A stretch of DNA of 64,000 bases from an uncultured Oscillospiraceae bacterium (GCA_934597175.1 CAKTQR010000002.1:1-64000); one strand, 5' to 3'. Shown: positions 9,197 through 17,853, numbered from the stretch's first letter. Translations and numbers: made by a program. Notes: a model not told the origin generated them from the sequence alone.

Positions 9197-9453
9197 AGTA
9201 AACGCAAAGAAGAGCACAAGTAGGCTGAATTTCGCTGCACAGAGAGACCCTGTTTGCTGAAAAGGGGAGAGTGAGTCCGGTTGAATACGGCTTGGAGCGG
9301 CACACCGAAATAATAGTAGGCTGTGACGGGATGCGCCCGATACTGCGCTTGAGTTTCAAACTCACCGAGGCCGATTCTGCGAGGAGTCGGCGCATAGAGG
9401 TGGTACCGCATTAATTTGCCCTCTGTCCTTTCGGACGGAGGGCTTTATTTTTT
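9197..9453 (+). promoter_or_regulatory. Tyrosine T-box leader with terminator/antiterminator
   Basis: A T-box riboswitch. The conserved T-box sequence AGAGGTGGTACCGC lies at about 9398-9411 and is followed by the terminator hairpin CCCTCTGTCC/GGACGGAGGG (about 9418-9443) and a T-run. In the stem I region the segment TTGAATACGG offers a TAC (Tyr) codon as specifier at about 9290, in agreement with tyrS downstream. Uncharged tRNA-Tyr should stabilise the antiterminator and switch on the operon. The specifier position is inferred from the context, not from folding. Confidence 0.93.
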
Positions 9454-9466
9454 GGAGGATAGAAAA

Positions 9467-9862
9467 ATGAGCGTAAAAGATAAAGCTTTGGAGTATCATT
9501 TAAACGGCTATAACTGTGCGCAGTCGGTTTTGGCTGCGTGCCGTGATTATTATGACATCGACGAAAAGACGGCGCTTGCCATCTCCGCAGGCTTCGGCGG
9601 CGGCGTTCGCAGCGGCGAGATATGCGGCGCAATATCCGGCGCAGTCATGGCGGCGGGACTTGTCTGCCCGTTCAACGATTCACAAGATACCGAGGCAAAA
9701 AAGAAGATTGCGACCATCGCAAGCAAGAGCGTCGATATCGTCCGTGAAAAGTACGGCTGTGTCCGCTGCATTGACCTTAAAAGAAGCGGCGTAAGCTGCC
9801 CCGAGATAATCGGTTTTATGGCCGAGACCGCCGAAAAAATTATCAAAGAGAACAAAAAATAA
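9467..9862 (+). CDS. C_GCAxxG_C_C family protein (possible redox protein)
   Basis: A 131-aa protein of the C-GCAxxG-C-C family. Cysteines occur at NCAQ (about residue 16), at AACRD, in EICGAISGA (the family motif, about residue 51), at GLVCPF, and near the end (YGCVRCIDL, VSCPEI). The pattern suggests cofactor or metal binding and a redox role, but no biochemical function is established. It is the first gene after the Tyr T-box and has its own GGAGG site, so it is under tyrosine-tRNA control together with tyrS. It might be an oxidoreductase accessory protein; I cannot say more. Confidence 0.85.
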   Translation: MSVKDKALEYHLNGYNCAQSVLAACRDYYDIDEKTALAISAGFGGGVRSGEICGAISGAVMAAGLVCPFNDSQDTEAKKKIATIASKSVDIVREKYGCVRCIDLKRSGVSCPEIIGFMAETAEKIIKENKK

Positions 9863-9873
9863 GGAGAGAATAA

Positions 9874-11097
9874 ATGAACATTTACGAAGAACTCGTTGCC
9901 AGAGGACTTATTGCTCAGGTGACCAATGAAGATGAAATCAAGGAAATGATAAACAACGGCAAAGCCACCTTCTACATCGGCTTTGACTGCACCGCCGACT
10001 CCCTGCATGTCGGCCACTTTATGGCGCTGTGCCTTATGAAGCGACTGCAGATGGCAGGCAACAAGCCCATCGCCCTCATCGGCGACGGCACGACCCTTAT
10101 CGGTGACCCCTCCGGCCGCACCGATATGCGTCAGATGCTGACCGAGGAGACCATTGCGCACAATGCCGAGTGCTTTAAAAGACAGATGGAGAAGTTCATC
10201 GACTTTTCCGACGGCAAGGCACTCATGCTGCGCAACTCCGCATGGCTAAAGCCGCTTAACTACATTGAGCTGATCCGTGAGGTCGGCGCATGCTTCTCGG
10301 TCAATAACATGCTCAGAGCAGAGTGCTACAAGCAGCGCATGGAAAAGGGTCTGAGCTTCCTTGAGTTTAACTACATGATCATGCAGAGCTACGACTTCTA
10401 CTACATGTTCCAGCACTACGGCTGCAACATGCAGTTCGGCGGCAACGACCAGTGGAGCAACATGCTCGGCGGCACGGAGCTCATCCGACGCAAGCTCGGT
10501 AAGGACGCTCATGCAATGACCATCACGCTGCTGCTCAACTCCGAGGGCAAAAAGATGGGCAAGACCGCTTCCGGCGCAGTCTGGCTCGACCCGAACAAGA
10601 CCTCGCCCTTTGAGTTCTACCAGTATTGGCGCAATGTCGGCGACGCAGATGTTCTCAAGTGCATCCGCATGCTGACCTTCCTGCCGCTCGAGCAGATCGA
10701 AGAGATGGACAAGTGGGAGGGCTCGCAGCTCAACCGTGCAAAGGAGATACTTGCATATGAGCTTACCACTCTCGTCCACGGCGAGGAGGAAGCAAAGGCA
10801 GCTGAGGCATCCTCAAAGGCACTGTTCGGCGGCAGCGGCAATGACGAGAACATACCCACTACCGAGATAACTGCGGACGACCTTACCGACGGCACTATGG
10901 ATATCATGACAGCCCTTGTCAAGACCGGCCTTTGTGCATCCAAGTCCGAGGCAAGGCGCAACATTCAGCAGGGCGGCGTTTCCGTGAACGACGAAAAGGT
11001 CGCAGATATCTCCGCCGCATTTGATGCAGATACCCTCAAAAACGGTATCGTCATCAAGAGAGGCAAGAAAAACTTCAATAAACTCATTTTGAAATAA
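9874..11097 (+). CDS. tyrS: Tyrosyl-tRNA synthetase
   Basis: A 407-aa class I synthetase charging tRNA-Tyr. The HIGH motif appears as HVGH near residue 45 and KMSKS as KMGKT near residue 227. The tyrosine pocket segment is visible (IMQSYDFYYM...QFGGNDQWSN), and an S4 RNA-binding domain occupies the C-terminus (ARRNIQQGGVSVND). It is controlled by the T-box 400 bp upstream, across the C_GCAxxG_C_C gene. Ribosome binding site AAGGAGAG lies 8 bases before the ATG. Confidence 0.96.
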   Translation: MNIYEELVARGLIAQVTNEDEIKEMINNGKATFYIGFDCTADSLHVGHFMALCLMKRLQMAGNKPIALIGDGTTLIGDPSGRTDMRQMLTEETIAHNAECFKRQMEKFIDFSDGKALMLRNSAWLKPLNYIELIREVGACFSVNNMLRAECYKQRMEKGLSFLEFNYMIMQSYDFYYMFQHYGCNMQFGGNDQWSNMLGGTELIRRKLGKDAHAMTITLLLNSEGKKMGKTASGAVWLDPNKTSPFEFYQYWRNVGDADVLKCIRMLTFLPLEQIEEMDKWEGSQLNRAKEILAYELTTLVHGEEEAKAAEASSKALFGGSGNDENIPTTEITADDLTDGTMDIMTALVKTGLCASKSEARRNIQQGGVSVNDEKVADISAAFDADTLKNGIVIKRGKKNFNKLILK

Positions 11098-11109
11098 CGG
11101 TGATTTAAA

Positions 11110-11589
11110 ATGTCAATAGAAAAAGGTAGAGCATATTTCAGGCAGTTCGGTATGGAGGACAGGGTGCAGGAGTTTACTGTGTCCAGTGCCACCGTCGAGC
11201 TTGCCGCACTGGCACTGGGCGTTGAGGGCGCAAGGATAGCAAAGACGCTTTCGTTTAAAAAGGAAGACAGCTGCATTTTGATACTAGCAGCAGGCGATGC
11301 CAGAATAGACAACAGAAAGTTCAAGGATAAGTTCCACATGAAGGCGAAAATGCCTTCACCGGACGAGGTTTTAGAGCTTGTCGGTCATCCCGTCGGCGGC
11401 GTTTGCCCGTTCGGCATAAACGACGGCATAGATGTGTACCTCGACGAAAGCCTCAAGCGCTTTACGACCGTTTTCCCGGCTGTCGGCAGCGGAAACAGCG
11501 CAATTGAACTGAACCTGGACGATCTGTTTAAATACTCAAACGCAATAGAATGGATAGATGTCTGCAAGCTCCCCGAGCCGCAGGCGTAA
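11110..11589 (+). CDS. YbaK/EbsC-family aminoacyl-tRNA deacylase
   Basis: A 159-aa single-domain YbaK/EbsC protein (PF04073). Members hydrolyse mischarged aminoacyl-tRNA, typically Cys- or Ala-tRNA-Pro. Seen here are the core segments ARIAKTLSFKK and HPVGGVCPFGI, the latter a hallmark of this family's active-site pocket. It is separated from tyrS by only 12 bp and so probably belongs to the same T-box operon, ending at the terminator at 11606-11640. Which tRNA it edits is not determinable. Confidence 0.85.
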   Translation: MSIEKGRAYFRQFGMEDRVQEFTVSSATVELAALALGVEGARIAKTLSFKKEDSCILILAAGDARIDNRKFKDKFHMKAKMPSPDEVLELVGHPVGGVCPFGINDGIDVYLDESLKRFTTVFPAVGSGNSAIELNLDDLFKYSNAIEWIDVCKLPEPQA

Positions 11590-11605
11590 AGAATTGTAAA
11601 GAATG

Positions 11606-11640
11606 AAATCAGACGAGCAAGTGCTCGTCTGATTTTTTAT
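11606..11640 (+). terminator. Terminator of the tyrS operon
   Basis: A strong GC-containing stem (AATCAGACGAGCA pairing with its complement across a 2-nt centre) is followed by TTTTTT. It closes the tyrS-deacylase transcript. Confidence 0.9.
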
Positions 11641-11925
11641 CATCGATAAGCTGGGTATAAGTAACCGCACCAGAGCAAACTACAATACGCAGCAGGGGGA
11701 GCGTGAGGGGGACAAGGTCCCGCCTCAAATTGGATTATAGCCATCAAAAACGCCTGTTAAGGCTTTTTGACGAGCATGGCGAGGTTTTTTTGTGAAGCAA
11801 AACTTCACAAAAAATGTGGCGTGTTTTGAAGCGTGTTAAAAAAGTTATGACTTTTTTAACACGCTGGAAAAGAGAAAAGCACACGCTTTTCTGCTTTTTT
11901 CACAATATATAATCAGTCCTAAACG
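11641..11925. other. Gene-free spacer with hairpins
   Basis: No reading frame is supported. The stretch holds the second copy of the 29-bp repeat (11683-11711), a perfect 15-bp stem with loop TATG at about 11831-11864 (GCGTGTTAAAAAAGT arm) and a smaller hairpin near 11872-11894. A widely spaced 11-bp inverted repeat (11901-11911 with 11936-11946, CACAATATATA) surrounds the -35 box of the rpe promoter and could be an operator. Confidence 0.6.
11683..11711 (+). repeat. Dispersed 29-bp repeat, copy 2
   Basis: Matches the minus strand of 54-82 at 27 of 29 positions. See that entry. Confidence 0.5.
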
Positions 11926-11926
11926 C

Positions 11927-11955
11927 TTGCTAATCTATATATTGTGTAGTATAAT
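11927..11955 (+). promoter_or_regulatory. Likely sigma-A promoter upstream of rpe
   Basis: TTGCTA (11927-11932) and TATAAT (11950-11955) with a 17-bp spacer. Both boxes are near consensus. Start of transcription is expected around 11962, giving a leader of about 120 nt before rpe. Confidence 0.75.
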
Positions 11956-11961
11956 GTATAA

Positions 11962-12083
11962 GTAAAAGTTTGTGCAGCCCCGGGGAATACCCGCAAACAG
12001 GCATCCCCCGGATATATAAAAGCAGCGGTGCGCACCTGACCGCTGACACATTTTATGCTGCATTCTGAGTCGAGGTTAATGTC
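11962..12083 (+). promoter_or_regulatory. Structured 5' leader of rpe, unidentified
   Basis: The leader can fold as a junction. TGCAGC near 11973 pairs with GCTGCA near 12057, enclosing a GC-rich helix (CCGGGG near 11981 with CCCCGG near 12008) and a 7-bp hairpin (CAGCGGT near 12024 with ACCGCTG near 12040). I do not recognise the conserved core of any riboswitch class. It may be a novel regulatory leader or a small RNA. Pairings were found by eye. Confidence 0.45.
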
Positions 12084-12737
12084 ATGATAAAGATAGCGCC
12101 TTCAATTCTCTCCGCTGATTTTTCAAAGCTCGGGGCGGAAATTGAAGATATAAAGCAGGGTGGAGCGGATTATGTTCATTTTGATGTGATGGACGGCGAA
12201 TTTGTTCCCAATATTTCGATAGGCGTGCCCGTATTAAAATCCGTCCGCAAGACGACCGACATGTTCCTTGATGTTCACCTCATGATAGATCGCCCGGTGA
12301 GATATGCCGAGGTTTTCTGCAAAACCGGCGCAGACCTTGTCATGTTCCATGTTGAGGCGGACACGCCCGAGAAGATAAGCGAGGCTATCGATATCGTTAA
12401 AGCATGCGGCAAAAAGGTAGGACTTTCCGTCAAGCCCAAGACCCCTGCCGAAGCGCTGTACCCGTACCTTGAACGGCTTGACATGGTCCTCGTCATGACT
12501 GTCGAGCCCGGCTTCGGCGGCCAGAGCTTCATGCACGACCAGCTGCCGAAGATAAAGCAGTTTCGTCAGGAGATAGACCGCAGAGACCTTGACTGCGAGC
12601 TTGAGGTCGACGGCGGCGTTGACCCCGTGACGGCGAAGCTCGTAAAGGAAGCCGGAGCGGATGTACTCGTTGCCGGCAGTGCGGTGTTTGGCAAGCCCGA
12701 CAGAGCCGCACAGATAGAAGCTATCAGAAACGCATAA
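12084..12737 (+). CDS. rpe: Ribulose-phosphate 3-epimerase
   Basis: A 217-aa TIM-barrel epimerase interconverting ribulose 5-phosphate and xylulose 5-phosphate in the pentose phosphate pathway. Landmarks are IAPSILSADFSKLG at the N-terminus, HFDVMDGEFVPN (metal ligands, about residue 33), VHLMI, MTVEPGFGGQSF near 140 and VDGGV near 177 with the phosphate-binding loop AGSAVFG. In many Firmicutes rpe follows rsgA-prkC; here that cluster is far away at 59.6-63 kb and rpe sits with recR. Confidence 0.95.
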   Translation: MIKIAPSILSADFSKLGAEIEDIKQGGADYVHFDVMDGEFVPNISIGVPVLKSVRKTTDMFLDVHLMIDRPVRYAEVFCKTGADLVMFHVEADTPEKISEAIDIVKACGKKVGLSVKPKTPAEALYPYLERLDMVLVMTVEPGFGGQSFMHDQLPKIKQFRQEIDRRDLDCELEVDGGVDPVTAKLVKEAGADVLVAGSAVFGKPDRAAQIEAIRNA

Positions 12738-12753
12738 TTGGAGATACACACCT

Positions 12754-13359
12754 ATGGCATTTTTCCCTGCATCACTCGAAAACCTTATAGATAAGTTTGC
12801 GGCTCTGCCTGGTATCGGCAGAAAAAGCGCACAGCGCCTTGCTTTCCATGTCCTCTCGCTGCCCGACGGCGAGGCGGAGAGCTTTGCCACGGCAATCATG
12901 GAAGCCAAAGCTCATGTGAGCTGCTGCAAGATATGCCAGAACTTGACCGAGGGGGATATCTGCCCCGTATGTCAGAGCAACAGGCGTGATAAAAGCACCG
13001 TGTGCGTCGTCTCCGAGCCCCGTGATGTGCTGTCTATTGAGCGCAGTCATGAGTATAATGGTGTGTACCATGTTCTGCACGGCGTTTTGTCGCCGATAAG
13101 CCATGTCGGACCGGATGATATCAGGATAAGCGAGCTTGTCAAGCGTGTTTCCGCCGAGGACAGCGAGATAAGCGAGATTATCATGGCGACAAACCCCGAT
13201 ACCGAGGGTGATGCGACCGCTATGTACATATCAAGGCTTTTAAAGCCCTTTGATGTCAAGGTCACAAGACTTGCCTACGGTATCCCCGTCGGCTCGAATC
13301 TTGAATTTGCGGATGATGCAACTCTGCTTCGAGCTATCGAAGGCAGAATTGAATTATAA
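12754..13359 (+). CDS. recR: Recombination protein RecR
   Basis: A 201-aa RecR. It has an N-terminal helix-hairpin-helix (LPGIGRKSAQRLAFH), a four-cysteine zinc finger at about residues 54-70 (CKICQNLTEGDICPVC) and a Toprim domain (VCVVSEPRDVLSIERS ... TNPDTEGDATAMYISR). RecR with RecF/RecO loads RecA at single-strand gaps. The 16-bp gap to rpe implies cotranscription. Confidence 0.95.
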   Translation: MAFFPASLENLIDKFAALPGIGRKSAQRLAFHVLSLPDGEAESFATAIMEAKAHVSCCKICQNLTEGDICPVCQSNRRDKSTVCVVSEPRDVLSIERSHEYNGVYHVLHGVLSPISHVGPDDIRISELVKRVSAEDSEISEIIMATNPDTEGDATAMYISRLLKPFDVKVTRLAYGIPVGSNLEFADDATLLRAIEGRIEL

Positions 13360-13377
13360 TTTTCAGGCAATAATTTA

Positions 13378-13477
13378 AGCAAAGAAGAAACTTTTTTATA
13401 CATACCGAATATGTGTGGGGGGAATGCCACGCTTTAAGCTGCGAATCAGGGCAGTTTTGAGCGAGGTCCTCTTTGCT
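13378..13477 (+). other. Possible structured leader between recR and RNase J
   Basis: A gene-free stretch of about 150 bp. GCAAAGAAGA near 13379 can pair with TCCTCTTTGC near 13465 (one mismatch), enclosing two small hairpins (GTGG/CCAC near 13414-13431 and CTGC/GCAG near 13439-13456). This may be a leader of the RNase J mRNA. No known RNA family was recognised. Confidence 0.3.
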
Positions 13478-13517
13478 TTGCATTTTCGGAAACCAACAAT
13501 AACGAATGGAGGCATAT

Positions 13518-15176
13518 ATGACACCTAAAATTAAAATAATCCCGCTTGGCGGTCTCGGTGAGATAGGAAAAAACATGACCGCCTTTGAGTGCGGCACAGA
13601 TATTATCGTTGTTGACTGCGGTCTGGGCTTCCCCGATGAACAGATGTACGGTATCGACATCGTCATACCCGACATTTCCTATCTGAAAGCCAATGCCGAC
13701 AGAGTAAAGGGTGTCATTCTCACCCACGGCCATGAGGACCATATCGGAGCTCTCCCTTATGTCATGACCGAGCTTGATGTGCCCATCTATGCAACGCCGC
13801 TCACCGCTGCACTCGTAGAGCTCAAGCTAGAGGAGCACGACCTGCTTTATAATACGCAGATCTTCACCAAGAGAGCAGGGGATGTGTTCAGACTCGGCTG
13901 CTTCACGATCGAGTTTATCAATGTAAACCACAGCATCGCCGACGCAGTCGCACTTGCGATCAAGACCCCGCTCGGCACTATCATCCACACCGGCGACTTC
14001 AAGATCGATGTAACGCCCGTTCAGGGCAAGATGATCGACCTGCCCCGCCTCGGTCAGCTCGGCAACGAGGGCGTGCTCGCACTTCTGAGCGATTCAACGA
14101 ATGTCGAAAAGCCTGGCCATTCCGCATCCGAGCGCAAGGTCGGCGAGACCTTCGACATGCTGTTTAAAAACTGCGATCAGCGCATTATAATCACGACCTT
14201 TGCGTCAAATGTCCACAGATTGCAGCAGATAATCGATGTTGCGGCAAAGTATAAGCGCAAGGTCGGCATTACCGGCCGCAGCATGGAGAATATCCTGCGA
14301 GTTGCAAGCGTCCTCGGATATCTCAACATTCCCGAGGATACCATGGTCGATATAAATCACATCAATAAGCTGCCGAAAAACAAGGTCGTCATCATTTCGA
14401 CCGGCAGCCAGGGCGAGACTATGTCCGCTCTGTACCGCATGGCGTTTTCCGAGCATCGGCAGATAAACATTGAAGCCGGTGACCGTGTCATCATATCCGC
14501 ATCGGCCATCCCGGGCAATGAAAACATGATAAGCAAGGTCATTGACGAGCTTTTCCACAAGGGTGCAGAGGTTATTTATGACCGAAATACCGAGCTGCAT
14601 GTCTCCGGCCACGCCTCGCAGGAGGAGCAGAAAATGATGCTTGCGCTCGTTAAGCCCAAGTATTTTATCCCTGTCCACGGCGAGTACCGTATGCTCGTAA
14701 AGCACGCAGAGCTCGGCAAGCTCATGGGCGTACCGCCTAAAAATGTCGTCATCGGCGAAAACGGCAAGGTCATCGAGATATCCAAAAAGAGCATTAAGCT
14801 CAATGGTGCCGTGCAGTCAGGCGCTGTCATGGTCGACGGCATGGGTGTCGGCGATGTCGGCAGTGTTGTTATGCGTGACAGGCACAGACTTGCCGAGGAC
14901 GGCATGGTGGTCATCGTCGTGACCCTGTCCTCGTGGGACAACGCCATGCTCGCAGAGCCCGAGATACTCACAAGAGGCTTTGTATATGTAAAAGAGGCCG
15001 AGTCTATGATTGAGGAGCTCAAGCGTGTCACCAAGGAAACCGTCATGACCTGCGAGGAGAACGGCGTCAAGGATTGGGCATCGATAAAAAGCCGCATAAA
15101 GAGCAATGTCTCAAGCTACCTTTACAAGACCACAAAGCGCAGTCCTATGATACTGCCGCTTATTTCCGAGGTATGA
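13518..15176 (+). CDS. rnj: Ribonuclease J
   Basis: A 552-aa metallo-beta-lactamase/beta-CASP ribonuclease. The zinc motif THGHEDHIGALPY is at about residue 69, followed by HTGDFK (about 158), the beta-CASP region and the C-terminal HVSGHASQEEQKMM and PVHGEYRM segments. RNase J is an endo- and 5'-3' exoribonuclease central to mRNA decay in Firmicutes. The start is the ATG at 13518, six bases after GGAGG; an in-frame ATG at 13506 overlaps that ribosome site and is unlikely. It overlaps the next gene by 4 bp. Confidence 0.95.
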   Translation: MTPKIKIIPLGGLGEIGKNMTAFECGTDIIVVDCGLGFPDEQMYGIDIVIPDISYLKANADRVKGVILTHGHEDHIGALPYVMTELDVPIYATPLTAALVELKLEEHDLLYNTQIFTKRAGDVFRLGCFTIEFINVNHSIADAVALAIKTPLGTIIHTGDFKIDVTPVQGKMIDLPRLGQLGNEGVLALLSDSTNVEKPGHSASERKVGETFDMLFKNCDQRIIITTFASNVHRLQQIIDVAAKYKRKVGITGRSMENILRVASVLGYLNIPEDTMVDINHINKLPKNKVVIISTGSQGETMSALYRMAFSEHRQINIEAGDRVIISASAIPGNENMISKVIDELFHKGAEVIYDRNTELHVSGHASQEEQKMMLALVKPKYFIPVHGEYRMLVKHAELGKLMGVPPKNVVIGENGKVIEISKKSIKLNGAVQSGAVMVDGMGVGDVGSVVMRDRHRLAEDGMVVIVVTLSSWDNAMLAEPEILTRGFVYVKEAESMIEELKRVTKETVMTCEENGVKDWASIKSRIKSNVSSYLYKTTKRSPMILPLISEV

Positions 15177-16078
15177 TACCGCTTTTTGACTGCCACTGCG
15201 ATACTATTTCCCGGGTCATGACCGAGGGCGGAAGCCTGCGCAGGAACGGGTTTCATACAGATCTGGAAAGGCTGCACGGATTTGCGCCGTGCGCTCAGGT
15301 TTTTGCCGTATGTGCGGAAACACTCGACCGGCCTATCGAGAAAGCCGACGCAATGCTCAGTCGCCTAAAGCAAGAGATAAAGGAAAATTCGGACATAGTG
15401 ATGCTATGTCTGAATTTTCATGATATCAAAAAGGCTGTAGAGTCCGGCAGGACTGCGGCGCTTATATCAATAGAAGGCTGCGAGCAGATAAGCTCACTCG
15501 AAAACGCTCATAAAAACGGAGTCAGAATACTGCATCCGACTTGGAATTTAGATAACGACCTTTGCGGTGCTGCCATGGGCAGCGGTAAGGGACTTACCGA
15601 CAAGGGCAGAGCCTTTGTCAAAAATGCGCAGAGTATGGGCTTTGCCTTGGACATGTCGCATATATCTGAGCGTGGCTTTTGGGATACGCTTGATGTGTGC
15701 GGAAAGCCTGTAATTGCAGGCCATTCCAACGCAAAAGCAATATGTAATGTCCCGAGAAATCTCACCGATGAGCAGTTCAAAGCGCTCGTTGCTATCGGCG
15801 GCGGTGCGGGGATAAACCTGTACCCGGAATTTCTCGGCTTGGGCAGAGATATCAACGCTGTCGTTGCTCATGTTGAGCACTTTCTGTCCCTCGGCGGGGA
15901 GAGATCCGTATTTCTCGGCTGCGATTTTGACGGCATAGACAGTACACCGACGGGACTTGGCAGTGTACAGGAACTTGATAGACTGTATAACGAGCTACTA
16001 AAACGAAACTATTCCGAGCCCCTCGTCAGAGCCCTGTTTTGGGATAATCTTTACGATATAATGGAGAAAATGCTGTGA
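15173..16078 (+). CDS. M19 family (renal-type) membrane dipeptidase
   Basis: A 301-aa peptidase M19 homologue. The zinc-binding opening MIPLFDCHCDT (HxD at about residues 7-9), SIEGCEQI near residue 100, DMSHISERGFWD near 160, AGHSNAKAICNVPRNL near 180 and GCDFDGI near 247 are all family landmarks. It should cleave dipeptides (possibly D-amino-acid containing) in the cytoplasm; no signal peptide is present. The start overlaps the RNase J stop (ATGA), so translation is coupled. Confidence 0.88.
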   Translation: MIPLFDCHCDTISRVMTEGGSLRRNGFHTDLERLHGFAPCAQVFAVCAETLDRPIEKADAMLSRLKQEIKENSDIVMLCLNFHDIKKAVESGRTAALISIEGCEQISSLENAHKNGVRILHPTWNLDNDLCGAAMGSGKGLTDKGRAFVKNAQSMGFALDMSHISERGFWDTLDVCGKPVIAGHSNAKAICNVPRNLTDEQFKALVAIGGGAGINLYPEFLGLGRDINAVVAHVEHFLSLGGERSVFLGCDFDGIDSTPTGLGSVQELDRLYNELLKRNYSEPLVRALFWDNLYDIMEKML

Positions 16079-16407
16079 ATATTCAAATTTTCGGCAGAAA
16101 CAAATGCTTTGACACAAAGAAAGCCGAGCGATATTTTAAGGAAAGGCGCATAAAGTATCAGTTTGTCGACATCAACAGATACGGCATGAGCAGGGGAGAG
16201 TTAAACTCCGTCAAGAATGCCGTCGGGCTCGACGCCATGATAAACATTGCCGATGTCGACTACCCGATGATACAGTATCTTGCGTCAAATGACGCTAAGC
16301 TTGATAAGCTTTTTGAATGTCCGTGGCTTATAAAAACGCCGATAGTTCGAAACGGTAAGCAGGCAACGGTGGGCTACATGCCCGATGTATGGTCAAAATG
16401 GGAGTAA
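16075..16407 (+). CDS. ArsC/Spx-like thioredoxin-fold protein
   Basis: A 110-aa ArsC-family protein with a single N-terminal cysteine (GRNKCFDTKKAERYFKER, about residue 11) and the cis-Pro segment WLIKTPIVRNGK near residue 85. It is neither a typical Spx (no CxxC, different C-terminus) nor proven arsenate reductase. An oxidoreductase of the YffB/ArsC class is the safest label. It starts with GTG overlapping the dipeptidase stop by four bases and is followed 3 bp later by pepD. Confidence 0.8.
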   Translation: MNIQIFGRNKCFDTKKAERYFKERRIKYQFVDINRYGMSRGELNSVKNAVGLDAMINIADVDYPMIQYLASNDAKLDKLFECPWLIKTPIVRNGKQATVGYMPDVWSKWE

Positions 16408-16410
16408 ACA

Positions 16411-17853
16411 ATGTCAGCACTTAATATTGAGCCTAAGAAAGTATTTGATTTTTTCGAGCTTATAGCTTCCGTGCCGCACGGCTCGGATAACACGGCACAG
16501 ATAACCGAGCTTTGCTGCGAGTTTGCAAGGCAGAGAGGTCTTGAGCATTACTGCGATGAGCTCGGAAATGTTATCATACATAAAAACGCCTCCTGCGGCT
16601 ATGAAACGCACGAGACGGTCATTCTTCAGGGACATCTGGACATGGTGACGGTTAAGACCGCAGACTGCACAAAAGACCTTGAAAAGGATGGACTTGACCT
16701 CAAAACCGACGGTAAGTACCTTTGGGCAGAGGGAACGAGCCTTGGCGCAGATGACGGTATTGCCGTTGCAATGGCGCTTGCCGTTCTCGACTCTGACACC
16801 ATCCCGCACCCGCCTATAGAAGCCGTTTTCACCATCAACGAGGAGACCGGCATGGACGGCGCACAGTTTCTTGACGCATCCAAGCTCCGTGGCAAGACCA
16901 TGCTCAACATTGACTCCGAGATTGAGGGGGTCATCACCTGTGGCTGCGCAGGTGGTGCGCATGTACTTGCGCAGTTTCCCCTGAACTCGAAAATTGAGGA
17001 CCTGTACTGCGCCGAACTGAATATTAACGGCCTTACCGGCGGCCACTCCGGCAATGAGATACATAAAAACCGAGGAAATTCAAACATTTTGATGGGCAGG
17101 CTGCTTGGCGAAATTAGCGCCAACACTGCACTTAGACTTGTCTCCGTTGACGGCGGCGAAAAGGACAATGCGATCGCAAATGCAAGCTCCTGCACCGTCG
17201 CCTTTGACGAAGCTGCCCGAGATGTAGTCCTTGAGGCTGTCATGCGTTTTTCCAAGCACGCTCACGAAAAATACGCCGGCACCGACCCCGAGCTTGAGAT
17301 AACCGTTACCGAGCTTGGCAAAATAAGTGTCAGTGCTGCGGGTGTGCAGACGAGCGGCAAAATCATTGCCGCAATGTCAGCTGTACCCGACGGAGTGCAG
17401 ACCATGAGCCCCGATATCGAAGGACTTGTCGAGTCATCGCTCAATCTCGGCGTGGTGGCGACCGAAAACGACATTGTTTCGCTTAGCTTTTGCCTCAGAA
17501 GCTCAGCTGCTGCCGAAATGGGCAAAATGCAGAGCAAGCTTACAGATATCATCACGGCAAACGGCGGAACGGTGACCGTCGGCGGGGAATATCCCGCATG
17601 GGAGTATAAAAAAGACTCAGCTCTCCGTGAAAAGGCGGTTGCGGCGTATGAAAGCTTGTACGGCGACAAGCCGGAGCTGAGCGTTATCCACGCCGGACTT
17701 GAGTGCGGCCTTTTTGCCGATAAGATAAAAGACCTTGACTGCATATCCTTCGGTCCGAATATCCCCGATATCCATACGACGAATGAAAAGCTCGATGTAG
17801 CTTCGACGCAGCGTGTGTGGGAGTTTTTTTTGAAGCTTCTGCAAAGCCTGTAA
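16411..17853 (+). CDS. pepD: Aminoacyl-histidine dipeptidase (peptidase D, M20)
   Basis: A 480-aa M20 metallopeptidase of the PepD type. Metal-site motifs are LQGHLDMVTVK near residue 73, GADDGIAVAMAL near 112 and FTINEETGMDGAQ near 143; the dimerisation (lid) domain sits in the middle. PepD hydrolyses dipeptides such as beta-Ala-His and Xaa-His. With the M19 dipeptidase two genes upstream it makes a small cytoplasmic dipeptide-use operon that ends at the terminator shared with rnpB. Confidence 0.92.
   Translation: MSALNIEPKKVFDFFELIASVPHGSDNTAQITELCCEFARQRGLEHYCDELGNVIIHKNASCGYETHETVILQGHLDMVTVKTADCTKDLEKDGLDLKTDGKYLWAEGTSLGADDGIAVAMALAVLDSDTIPHPPIEAVFTINEETGMDGAQFLDASKLRGKTMLNIDSEIEGVITCGCAGGAHVLAQFPLNSKIEDLYCAELNINGLTGGHSGNEIHKNRGNSNILMGRLLGEISANTALRLVSVDGGEKDNAIANASSCTVAFDEAARDVVLEAVMRFSKHAHEKYAGTDPELEITVTELGKISVSAAGVQTSGKIIAAMSAVPDGVQTMSPDIEGLVESSLNLGVVATENDIVSLSFCLRSSAAAEMGKMQSKLTDIITANGGTVTVGGEYPAWEYKKDSALREKAVAAYESLYGDKPELSVIHAGLECGLFADKIKDLDCISFGPNIPDIHTTNEKLDVASTQRVWEFFLKLLQSL

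Noticed and set aside
11962..12083. Known riboswitch (TPP, glycine, ZTP, SRP or 6S RNA) upstream of rpe
   Set aside because: None of the conserved core sequences of these classes could be found; only generic helices are visible.
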